A stretch of DNA of 64,000 nucleotides from Flavilitoribacter nigricans DSM 23189 = NBRC 102662 (lineage in GTDB: Bacteria; Bacteroidota; Bacteroidia; Chitinophagales; Saprospiraceae), in NCBI RefSeq assembly GCF_002646595.1, contig NZ_PDUD01000018.1, positions 1 through 64,000 of the forward strand, given 5' to 3'. Below the pieces are notes generated by a model. It searched no databases. It was not told where the DNA came from and was given only the letters and a program-made list of their open reading frames with translations. Positions 1 through 6,540 of this stretch are shown here, piece by piece. Every line of letters starts with the position of its first letter. Positions within the stretch are counted from its first letter, which is position 1. The position numbers and the translations under genes were made by a program.

Positions 1-14
1 TCTAATAAAATGTT

Positions 15-60
15 TACCCCGAAAATAGGCAAATGTGCCTAGATTCGGGGTATTTTATTT
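15..60. terminator. Strong bidirectional hairpin terminator
   Basis: A 9-bp outer stem (15-23 with 44-52) and a 6-bp inner stem (26-31 with 36-41) enclose a 4-base loop, followed on the plus strand by a T-rich run. It lies downstream of the stop codon of the minus-strand gene at 97-855 and would end that operon, and could also end a plus-strand transcript entering from the left. Confidence 0.75.
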
Positions 61-96
61 GCCTTTTCCTAAGCTAATTTATTGAAAGTTAATCAC

Positions 97-855
97 CTAG
101 AATTTACAGGGATGGCCGATGTAGTCATTTCCAATATAATTATAGCCCTTTAGATCTTCTTCTTCTATTATCGAGGCAGGGACTTCAATAAACGCATTGA
201 CATAGTTTGCAAAATGCCGCCCATTATTCCTCGCATAGATGTGTAATGTATAAGAAGTTTTGGTCTTTTTTATAGGCGATCTTCTTGATAGAGGATCAAA
301 AGTTGGCGGAGTTAAAGGATTATATGGTTCATAGGTATAGACTTGAACTTCAAACTCTAAGTCTATCTTTGGATAGGTGCCTCTATTCATAATATCTCTT
401 ATCTCATAATCATTCATTGGAACAGACACGAAATTAAATCTCTTATAATATCTTAAATCAGAAGCTTGATGAGCAGTTTCACTTTTGGGAATATCGATGA
501 CATAGACCACATTGTTTTGATTGGTCGACAACTGCACCGAAAATATTTTCACACCATTGATTCTGGGTGAAATATTACTATTTATCACCTGTTCAATCCA
601 TTCCTTGGAGAACTCATTTCTATCTATCGGTGTAATTTTCTCCGGTAGGTGATTCCTTTCTTTATCATCAAATTCCTTTATTCCATAAATAATCCTTCCC
701 CCATCTGAGTTAGCCATTGCTGAGATATCTTTCGATATTTCTTTTTTCTTTCCATCAGATTTACCTAAGGCATCAGCTGCTTTATAGTCGAGATGCAAGT
801 TTTCCTCAATTTGGTTCCGGATCATTTCATTCAAGACGTTTTCGTTTATTTCCAT
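97..855 (-). CDS. AlbA_2/Schlafen-type putative DNA-binding protein
   Basis: The N-terminal ~150 residues look like an AlbA_2 (Schlafen-like, formerly AAA_4) domain: an acidic start that includes LDYKAA, a lysine-rich helix, then MANSDGGRIIYGI, the typical signature of the family. The C-terminal ~90 residues look beta-rich and I do not recognise them. AlbA_2 proteins bind nucleic acid and occur in transcription regulators and in several phage-defence systems; that role here is inference. The gene is last in a minus-strand run starting with the XRE repressor (1566-1940), a usual place for genes expressed from a prophage in lysogeny. It is AT-rich compared with the element core. The terminator at 15-60 follows it. 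Confidence 0.7.
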   Translation of the reverse strand: MEINENVLNEMIRNQIEENLHLDYKAADALGKSDGKKKEISKDISAMANSDGGRIIYGIKEFDDKERNHLPEKITPIDRNEFSKEWIEQVINSNISPRINGVKIFSVQLSTNQNNVVYVIDIPKSETAHQASDLRYYKRFNFVSVPMNDYEIRDIMNRGTYPKIDLEFEVQVYTYEPYNPLTPPTFDPLSRRSPIKKTKTSYTLHIYARNNGRHFANYVNAFIEVPASIIEEEDLKGYNYIGNDYIGHPCKF

Positions 856-867
856 TTGAGGTAGGAG

Positions 868-1023
868 TTAATCTATCAAATTCGTTTTTAACTGATCACA
901 AACAACCTGCAATTCAGTCGTCAATTCCAAAATAGTATCCTGGTCAGAATCTTTAGATAGGCAATTAGATAGTTGTACCTGGAGCTCTTGTATACGCTCC
1001 GCGAGAGTCGTCGAATTATTCAT
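868..1023 (-). CDS. Small 51-aa helical protein
   Basis: This short frame starts at ATG (1021-1023) and ends with TAA at 868-870, only 12 bases before the ATG of the Schlafen-like gene. The product (MNNSTTLAERIQELQVQL at the start) has heptad-like hydrophobic spacing and is probably one or two amphipathic helices. It is not recognised. Its tight spacing suggests translation together with the next gene, perhaps as an antitoxin-like or regulatory partner, but this is only inference. A large palindrome (1029-1088) lies immediately upstream of its start. Confidence 0.55.
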   Translation of the reverse strand: MNNSTTLAERIQELQVQLSNCLSKDSDQDTILELTTELQVVCDQLKTNLID

Positions 1024-1028
1024 GAGGA

Positions 1029-1088
1029 TAGTTTTGCTATTTGGTCGATCAAATTAAAACAAAGTGTTTGTTTTAATAGCAAAAACTA
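1029..1088. repeat. 60-bp nested palindrome in front of the 51-aa gene
   Basis: The outer arms 1029-1040 and 1076-1088 are complementary with one extra base, and the inner arms 1053-1063 and 1067-1077 form a perfect 11-bp stem with a 3-base loop. On the minus strand the inner stem is followed by TTTGATC, so it may act as a terminator or attenuator between the gene at 1106-1507 and the two genes beyond it. It could also be a regulator site. Confidence 0.5.
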
Positions 1089-1105
1089 TACCAATTGTTT
1101 TGTAT

Positions 1106-1507
1106 TTAAATTGATCTTGCACCAACAATTTGGACATGACCACTTTTCCTAAGTGCTTCTTTCAGACTCAATTGAATTCTATAAGTTCTATCAGCACCTG
1201 GTCTAATTGGACCAGATAAAGTTTCCTTTTTTTGATCCACTAGTTCATTTCTTGAATCGAAAAATTTGAAAAGTAATTCTATATCGTCATAAGTAGAGAA
1301 TTGAGCATAGTTTTTTAAAGTTAGAGTATAACCTATTTCGATTTCTCCTATATCAAAATAAGGATCCTGATCATTTAACTTGATATACTCTTGAGGTTTT
1401 TCTGTTTCTCGACTACTGACTCTACTTTTTTTTAGGTACTCATTCACGAAAAGAGCACCCAAAAATGTGAAAACTACCGGCAGTACGATAGCAAAATATG
1501 ATCTCAT
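1106..1507 (-). CDS. Membrane-anchored beta-domain protein, unknown
   Basis: The 133-aa product starts with one membrane segment (about residues 4-24, IVLPVVFTFLGALFV) followed by KK, and then about 100 residues with alternating beta-strand character that resemble an Ig-like or CARDB-like fold. I do not recognise a family. It lies between the repressor and the Schlafen-like gene on the same strand and is AT-rich, so it is probably lysogeny-expressed cargo, for example surface exclusion. That role is inference from position. Confidence 0.55.
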   Translation of the reverse strand: MRSYFAIVLPVVFTFLGALFVNEYLKKSRVSSRETEKPQEYIKLNDQDPYFDIGEIEIGYTLTLKNYAQFSTYDDIELLFKFFDSRNELVDQKKETLSGPIRPGADRTYRIQLSLKEALRKSGHVQIVGARSI

Positions 1508-1565
1508 TATGAGTTATAGTTTGACTATTTGAACAATAGGGTTTATTAAAGTTCTTTCTAAATGT

Positions 1566-1940
1566 TTACTTGTTCTCAATCTTCAAATACTTTCCCAATT
1601 CCGGAGCCTTCTCCAAAATGGCCCGTTTCAAATTTTCAATCTGTTGTTTCTGCAAGGCGATGATCTCATCTTTCATCGCCACTATGTCTTCTGGTGTTAA
1701 AGGAACATCGCGCTGTGCCGGCACATCTGGTTTCCACATCTCGCCCTTGCCAGCGATAAACCAATCTAAATTCAAATTAGGGTATGCTTCAGCTATGGCT
1801 ACAATGGTTTCTCCGTTCAATCCAGAACCTTGATTTATGATTCTGTTGACTGCTTGTTTCGACAAACCAACCTTTCGACAAAACTTAGCCTGGGTTCCTT
1901 CATATTCTACCAAGTTCTTAACTCGTTCGGAATAAGACAT
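1566..1940 (-). CDS. XRE-family prophage repressor
   Basis: The preferred start is MSYSERV at 1940. The frame is open further upstream, but that part would run into the operator dyad. Residues ~1-60 form a helix-turn-helix of the Cro/CI type (AKFCRKVGLSKQAVNRII). It is followed by a short conserved stretch of the kind found in Bacteroidota phage repressors (LDWFIAGKGEMWK). The C-terminus is a coiled-coil-like helix rich in K, Q and E, suited to dimerisation. No peptidase domain is present, so induction is not by RecA autocleavage of this protein. It is divergent from the early genes at 2243 and 2541, as expected for a lysogeny switch, with a perfect 12-bp dyad between them. Confidence 0.85.
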   Translation of the reverse strand: MSYSERVKNLVEYEGTQAKFCRKVGLSKQAVNRIINQGSGLNGETIVAIAEAYPNLNLDWFIAGKGEMWKPDVPAQRDVPLTPEDIVAMKDEIIALQKQQIENLKRAILEKAPELGKYLKIENK

Positions 1941-2242
1941 ATACGTAGTAAAGCTAAAAAAATACGTAAATAAAGTACTCAATTGTTGACTTAAATTGAT
2001 GTATTGAGTACTTTTGTTGAATCAGAATTTACTTTTTCTTATAAAAGAAACTTAAAATTCTGTCAACACAAATGTACAAAATGTAAGGTAAAGAATCCGC
2101 ACATTCTTGCCAGGGGAATTGAATGGCCTAAAATAGGGCCAAAAGGGCTGGAGGGAATAGGTGTTTGCATGCTGTAGAATTGTGTTGTTGAAGGCCCCAA
2201 AATAGAGACATTTACTCAATATCATATTAAAAAACATCAGCT
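1941..2242. promoter_or_regulatory. Repressor/early-gene divergent control region with 12-bp dyad
   Basis: Between the repressor start and the first early gene lie arms 1972-1983 (aaagtactcaat) and 2003-2014, a perfect inverted repeat with a 19-base spacer. This is the likely operator pair for the XRE protein. The remainder is AT-rich and probably holds both promoters; I could not place the start sites. A minus-strand frame at 2052-2237 exists but looks non-coding. Confidence 0.6.
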
Positions 2243-2530
2243 ATGAATGAAGAATTCTGGGAATACGTCAAAGTGAATCTATCGGCTAAAGAATACGAGG
2301 AACTACCCCGTTTGATTGGCTGCGCTCCCAAACGCCTGGCATGGCTGAAAAGCGGTAGTACGGAGTTTGCCCTGGAGGAGATCCAAAAACTGGCCCAGCT
2401 CCTTAAGCGCAACCCACTCGATCTGATTATGGAATACCTGCTCGGCGAAGGCAACATCTCTTTCAAAGAGCTCCGCCAGCTAGCCGCTGCTCAGGGTTAC
2501 GAGATCAAACTATTGGCCCACGCCGCCTAA
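2243..2530 (+). CDS. Small early DNA-binding-like protein
   Basis: The 95-aa, mostly helical protein has a central stretch resembling a degenerate helix-turn-helix (LARLIG-like, then ALEEIQKLAQLLKRNPLDLI), with spacing similar to XRE regulators. It is the first gene rightward of the repressor and would be the Cro-like or early regulator by position. It ends 10 bases before the next gene. The family is not recognised with certainty. Confidence 0.6.
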   Translation: MNEEFWEYVKVNLSAKEYEELPRLIGCAPKRLAWLKSGSTEFALEEIQKLAQLLKRNPLDLIMEYLLGEGNISFKELRQLAAAQGYEIKLLAHAA

Positions 2531-2540
2531 ACTGACTATC

Positions 2541-2846
2541 ATGGAAAACGACGCCCTCATCACTGCCATTAAAGAAAACACCGCCGTCATGCGCGAGCTG
2601 CTGAAGCTTGAGCGGGCCAGGATCACCCGGTCCGAGTGGATGACGCCCGAGGAAGTCGCTCAACTTATCGGATTAGATACCAACACGACCACCAAGTATT
2701 ACCGCCGTCAGGTCAGCCGGGCTGCCGATCGTTACGGCCTGCGGGTTACCGGTAATAAAAAACCCCGGTATTGGCGAGCGGATATCATAGAGTACAATCG
2801 AAAGCTATTAGCGGGCACCGCCGTCATACCCGGCGGCAACCGCTAG
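2541..2846 (+). CDS. Helix-turn-helix (HTH_17/excisionase-like) protein
   Basis: The 101-aa product has an N-terminal helical part and then WMTPEEVAQLIGL, typical of the MerR/excisionase-like HTH_17 family common in Bacteroidota mobile elements. The usual wing is followed by YWRADIIEYN. Such proteins act as excisionases or small regulators. It is the second early gene and is followed by the structured non-coding region before the replication genes. Confidence 0.7.
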   Translation: MENDALITAIKENTAVMRELLKLERARITRSEWMTPEEVAQLIGLDTNTTTKYYRRQVSRAADRYGLRVTGNKKPRYWRADIIEYNRKLLAGTAVIPGGNR

Positions 2847-2904
2847 CAAAGAGACACCGCCAAAAGCGGCGGCAACCGTGTAACCAATGTACCTGCTGTT
2901 TGTA

Positions 2905-3035
2905 TCCGACGTGGCCTGGAGGTCTGGCTATTTCGTAGCCAAGGTAGAGCGAAACCCTGCGTCGGACTGGCTATAATTCTCCATAAGAGAGCTATTTGTT
3001 GATGCGCCCGGCTTTGAGCGGTCGGGCGCCTTTTT
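2905..3035 (+). ncRNA. Possible structured small RNA ending in a terminator
   Basis: A nested fold (outer 7-bp arms 2905-2911/2960-2966, inner hairpin 2926-2940) is followed 40 bases later by a canonical terminator (3004-3035). The arrangement fits a short structured transcript, but no promoter was identified, and the stems may instead serve the DNA origin. Treat it as a hypothesis. Confidence 0.25.
3003..3035 (+). terminator. Rho-independent terminator
   Basis: The stem GCGCCCGGC (3004-3012) pairs with 3021-3029, including one G-U pair, and is followed by five T. It ends transcription from the early genes at 2243-2846 before the replication module. Confidence 0.8.
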
Positions 3036-3451
3036 AAGCAGACAGCAATGATTTTCTCATAGTATGTGCTGACCGATAGCGTCAGCAGAACAGGTCGTCC
3101 AGGCCGGTCCGCGTTCATGAGAGCGGGCCGGCCGATCTGCCGGGCCATTACTACATACCAGATAACAACAGAAATCCGGGAGCTATTACCCTTCGGTGGT
3201 TCCCTTTCCTGAAACTACATCAAGAATTCCCGCTGCGGCTCTATTGGGGTTGAGCGAACGAAGCGGGGGCTATACTGCGAAGCGTGGCGGGGAGATCTCC
3301 GGATCTTCCCGACCACCTTCCGGTCACCGTCGTGCACGTGGTGCCCGGTCAGGATCCGTTCCTGCCGGCAGTCACCCGAACGCGTGCAGGCTATTCCGAC
3401 CGTTGCTTCGCAGGCAGCCCGAAAAGAACCCCCAGACAACAATCGAATCTT

Positions 3452-3901
3452 ATGAACCAGATTACCATCAAGTACGAACTGAATTTGTGGCGCCAGCACG
3501 AAGTCACCCTGATCCATCCGGCCCTGTCCGGGCCGATCAGTGTGATTGGCGATGCGCCCGGAGCCCTCACCCGGGAGCTGGAAAAGAAGCTCGCGAAGGC
3601 CACCAAGCAGATCCTCTTCAAATTTCTGACGAAGGTCAACCACGGCAAAGGCGCCTACCTGGTGGGAACGGACCGCCAGTATCTGCGCGATCTGGAAGAA
3701 CTCCGGAGGCGCCTGTCGAAGCGAATGCGCCTGGTCACCCTGCAGGAAGCCCTGTCGGCACAGCTGCACAAGATCCCGGTCATGATCCCCAACCGGGCCA
3801 GCCGGAACTACCCCTCGCAGCTGCTGAAGTATCAGTTCTTCCAGGCAGTCACCGCCTTCCGGCTGGAACAGATCGATCACCTGATCAGCAGTACCGTTTA
3901 A
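3452..3901 (+). CDS. Unknown early protein before rep
   Basis: The 149-aa product is read from the ATG at 3452 (MNQITIKYELNL); the open frame runs further upstream, but only through the structured non-coding region. It is rich in K and R, with an N-terminal beta part and a long helical middle (LTRELEKKLAKATKQILFKFL). The family is not recognised. It lies 11 bases upstream of rep, so a role in replication or copy control is likely from context only. Confidence 0.65.
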   Translation: MNQITIKYELNLWRQHEVTLIHPALSGPISVIGDAPGALTRELEKKLAKATKQILFKFLTKVNHGKGAYLVGTDRQYLRDLEELRRRLSKRMRLVTLQEALSAQLHKIPVMIPNRASRNYPSQLLKYQFFQAVTAFRLEQIDHLISSTV

Positions 3902-3912
3902 ACCGCGCGCTA

Positions 3913-5445
3913 ATGTATAATTATAGTCCCTTCCTAGATAGTAAAGAAACGGTCGGAATGATCACCGCCGAACCCACCATCGGGTTCACCGGAAATTTCG
4001 ATCCCCAGGGCGTTCCCGGCGAGTCCGTACCGCCCCACCGGCAGCGGGCCAACTACAATCGACGCCGTTGCCTGGCCATGCGCCGGCAATTGAGCCAGAA
4101 CCAGCGCAATTACACCGATCTGCACGAATGGCTGAAGGAAAAGCGGCGTCAGGGGCAGATGGTAATGGGGCCGGGCTTTGAATACCTCATGGACTTCCGG
4201 TACAAGATCAATACCTGCTGTCACCACGCCCTTTTCCGCGAGCATCTGAACAGCAACTCGAAGGAATTCATCGGCGCGCACACCTGCAAACACAAGCTTT
4301 GCGCGGTTTGCAACGCCCAGCGGGCCAAGAAAGTCCGCCGTACCTGGTGGAACTTCTTCGAAGCCTACCCGGATCTGATCCGTCAGTACGACTTCATGCA
4401 CCTGACGCTGACGGTCCCGCACGATGAGGCCAACAGCTTTCGCGGCCGGCGCTGGTACGCCGACGAGCTGATGAAGGAATTCAACTACATGCGGAAGAAG
4501 GCCTTCTGGAAGAAAATGGTCTACGCCGGTGAGTTCGGCGTGGAGGTCACCAAGAATGAAAACGGGCTGCACATCCACATTCACGCCCTGTTGCTGGTGC
4601 ACAAAAGCCTCCAGAACCGCAATTCCCTTCACCGTCAGATACTTCTGGCCTGGAATATGCAGACTGCCGGCTCCGGACAGCGAAACGCGCTCACAGCGGC
4701 TGAAAAAGCCTCCATTTTGAAAGGCAACAGCCTGATGACCCAAGCCGATGTGAATGGCCTGTCTCCGGACGGTGCCACGCTGATCGGTCTGGAGAGCCTG
4801 TATCTGCGCTCCGATCAGGAAAAGCGCGGCTATCGGTACGACGAGCGCTCCGGAAGCTGGAAAAGATACGTCCGGCCCGAAGACGGCTTTGACACCTTCC
4901 TGGGTGGGATCATGGAGTGCATCAAATACCATTTTCAGCCCATGGCCATGTACGAAGACGGCACCCTGGACTTTGAACTGATCACGGAGATCCTGCCGGC
5001 CATTAAGGGCAAACCGCTCTACCGGAAGTTTGGCGCTTTTCACGCCGGTACCAAAAACGCCCATCCGGGGGCTAAAACGCTCAATGTCAACTACAAACCC
5101 GACGAATCTGGAGCGGAAATGGCCGAAGATATGGCCAATCTCGGCCACGAAGAAGTGATCGATCCGGAAAGCGGAGAACCCGTACTGCGCGAAGAATACC
5201 GCTACCTGGTGGTCAGTCTGGCCAAGGTCCGGGTAGATCCCAACGATGATCTCCGGATCAAATTCGATAAGAACGTAGCGCCTAAATACCTGGATAACGC
5301 CTACACCGCTTTCGATGCCCTGGTCGAAATGGACATGATGGCAAGGGCCAGGCAGCGGGCGATCAAGAATAAATTCATTAAACCAAAAAAAGCGAGATCA
5401 TGCTTAAAGCAGAAATCATCGGCAACCTCGGCGCTGACGCCGTAG
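3913..5445 (+). CDS. rep: Rolling-circle replication initiator (HUH endonuclease, Rep_1-like)
   Basis: The 510-aa product nicks and joins DNA to start rolling-circle replication. Start ATG is at 3913; the longer open frame upstream is rejected because it crosses the origin-like region. Visible motifs are a zinc-knuckle-like CxxxxCxxC (C125, C130, C133), motif I in HLTLTVP, the metal-binding HUH in LHIHIHALL (H220-H224), and a single catalytic tyrosine in ECIKYHF (Y339). The order and the Cys cluster match the plasmid Rep_1 (pC194/pUB110) class rather than the two-tyrosine gpA class. Its 3' end overlaps ssb by 46 bases, so the two are co-translated. Lack of a helicase domain implies use of a host helicase. 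Confidence 0.85.
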   Translation: MYNYSPFLDSKETVGMITAEPTIGFTGNFDPQGVPGESVPPHRQRANYNRRRCLAMRRQLSQNQRNYTDLHEWLKEKRRQGQMVMGPGFEYLMDFRYKINTCCHHALFREHLNSNSKEFIGAHTCKHKLCAVCNAQRAKKVRRTWWNFFEAYPDLIRQYDFMHLTLTVPHDEANSFRGRRWYADELMKEFNYMRKKAFWKKMVYAGEFGVEVTKNENGLHIHIHALLLVHKSLQNRNSLHRQILLAWNMQTAGSGQRNALTAAEKASILKGNSLMTQADVNGLSPDGATLIGLESLYLRSDQEKRGYRYDERSGSWKRYVRPEDGFDTFLGGIMECIKYHFQPMAMYEDGTLDFELITEILPAIKGKPLYRKFGAFHAGTKNAHPGAKTLNVNYKPDESGAEMAEDMANLGHEEVIDPESGEPVLREEYRYLVVSLAKVRVDPNDDLRIKFDKNVAPKYLDNAYTAFDALVEMDMMARARQRAIKNKFIKPKKARSCLKQKSSATSALTP

Positions 5446-5942
5446 TCCGCAACGTAAATGGTACCACCGCTATCGGTTTTTCCGTAGCTCACAACGAGAA
5501 GTACAAGGATTCCAATGGGGTCACCCACGAAAAGACCCTCTGGATCAATTGCACCTTCTGGCGCACCAAAGAGACCCGGCTGATTGAATACCTCAAAAAA
5601 GGCCAGATGGTGTTTGTGGAAGGCACCCCGTCGGTCGGTGTCTACAAGAACCGGGACGGCCAGCATGTCGCCGATTTTCAATTGCGGGTCAACCGCATCG
5701 AGCTCATCGGCAGCCGATCCGACAACGATCAGCAACCGACCGCCGGCCAGCAAAATGGCCAGCACCAGCAAAGACCACAGAACGGCCGGCAGCAGCGCCC
5801 GCAGGCCCACACCAACGGCAACGCTCAGCAACACGCCAACACTCAACAGCCGCAACAAAACGGCAACGGTCAACAACGACCCATTCAGCCCCTGCAGCCC
5901 GTACGAGTCGACGACGTAGATACCTCCTGGATCGACGATTAA
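5400..5942 (+). CDS. ssb: Single-stranded DNA-binding protein
   Basis: The 180-aa product is an OB-fold SSB. Residues ~1-105 carry the family pattern (IIGNLGADA, KTLWINCTFW, GQMVFVEG, ADFQLRVNRIEL). A 60-residue linker very rich in Q, N and H follows. The tail VDDVDTSWIDD is the acidic tip that recruits partner proteins, ending in DD instead of the usual DIPF-like end. It overlaps rep, fitting protection of the displaced strand in rolling-circle replication. Confidence 0.9.
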   Translation: MLKAEIIGNLGADAVVRNVNGTTAIGFSVAHNEKYKDSNGVTHEKTLWINCTFWRTKETRLIEYLKKGQMVFVEGTPSVGVYKNRDGQHVADFQLRVNRIELIGSRSDNDQQPTAGQQNGQHQQRPQNGRQQRPQAHTNGNAQQHANTQQPQQNGNGQQRPIQPLQPVRVDDVDTSWIDD

Positions 5943-6036
5943 CCTTCACCGTTCGCGCCCCCCAGCGATAACCCCAATCAGGTCTGGCGGCAAAGGCCGC
6001 CGCCCTGATTAGGGAAAACTACACAAAACATTTTCC

Positions 6037-6180
6037 ATGAACAAAATGAAAAAACCGGACCTCCGCTTTCGGCTTTTTTCCTGGCTCGGTAGGATCTTCT
6101 ACCGCTTCCGGATGGAGCTGGAAGAGTGGCAATTCTGGATTGATGGAATAGCCAGTCGGTATGATCCGGATGAAAACTAA
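6037..6180 (+). CDS. Small 47-aa basic/aromatic protein
   Basis: The frame ATG 6037 to TAA 6180 encodes a short protein with basic N-terminus (MNKMKKPDLRFRLFSWLGR) and an acidic end (DPDEN). It is amphipathic rather than a full membrane span. It follows ssb by about 95 bases and precedes the palindromic spacer. The composition looks coding and shows compact W/F/R-rich character, but no family is recognised. Confidence 0.5.
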   Translation: MNKMKKPDLRFRLFSWLGRIFYRFRMELEEWQFWIDGIASRYDPDEN

Positions 6181-6540
6181 AAGGGTCCCACTTTTCAATC
6201 GCCCAAAAAAGTGTGGCGCCCGCCCAACGAGCCACCGGCAACCTTGAATTATCAAAAGCGCAAACCGTTGCCGGTGTGGTCCCGCCTTAGCGAAAAGCCG
6301 TTAAGAAATTTCAAGCTCGGAGGCGATCGGAGCGATCGACGAGTGACGACGCAGGAGGAACGGCTTGGGTCGTGACAGCCGAAGAGCTTGAAATTTCAGG
6401 CTTTTCGGTATAGCCTGGGAACGCTTGGTGCAGTGCACCAAAGAGTGAAAGCAGCACTTTTTTTGCCAACTTTTTTTGTTGCTGCAGACAAAAAAAGTGG
6501 GTCCATTGAGAAACCGAAATGATCATCACAAACCAAAGCA
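6181..6540. repeat. 360-bp palindrome-rich non-coding island
   Basis: No gene is visible. Near-terminal arms 6184-6195 and 6493-6504 match in 11 of 12 positions. Inside, two paired blocks form a second long dyad: a GAAAAGCC-type block at ~6292-6300 with 6399-6407, and aaatttcaagctc at 6306-6318 with 6384-6396. A third hairpin with T- and A-runs lies at ~6450-6495. This could be a small non-autonomous insertion, or the single-strand/packaging origin of the rolling-circle replicon. Confidence 0.5.

Larger units (their letters stand above)
2847..3451. other. 600-bp structured non-coding region upstream of rep: origin candidate
   Basis: No convincing coding frame is present; the open plus frame reaching back from rep has no sensible start and unusual composition. 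The DNA is dense in stems: TCCGACG/CGTCGGA arms (2905-2911, 2960-2966) around a 5-bp hairpin (2926-2940), GCTGAC/GTCAGC (3068-3073, 3081-3086), and an 11-bp GC stem (3102-3112 with 3123-3133, 10-base loop). Double-strand origins of rolling-circle replicons are hairpin-rich and often next to rep, so this is the leading origin candidate. No nick sequence could be proved. Confidence 0.45.

Noticed and set aside
2052-2237. 61-aa minus-strand frame in the repressor/early gap
   Set aside because: Composition (F, C, Y, P-rich) and position over the control region suggest chance.
3196-3912. Upstream open extension of rep giving a 749-aa protein
   Set aside because: It crosses the origin-like hairpins and the gene at 3452 in another frame, has unusual composition (many R, P, S), and a good ATG exists at 3913 just before the conserved part.
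3934-5148. 404-aa minus-strand frame opposite rep
   Set aside because: Shadow of the GC-rich rep gene; no motifs and no sensible start or neighbour.
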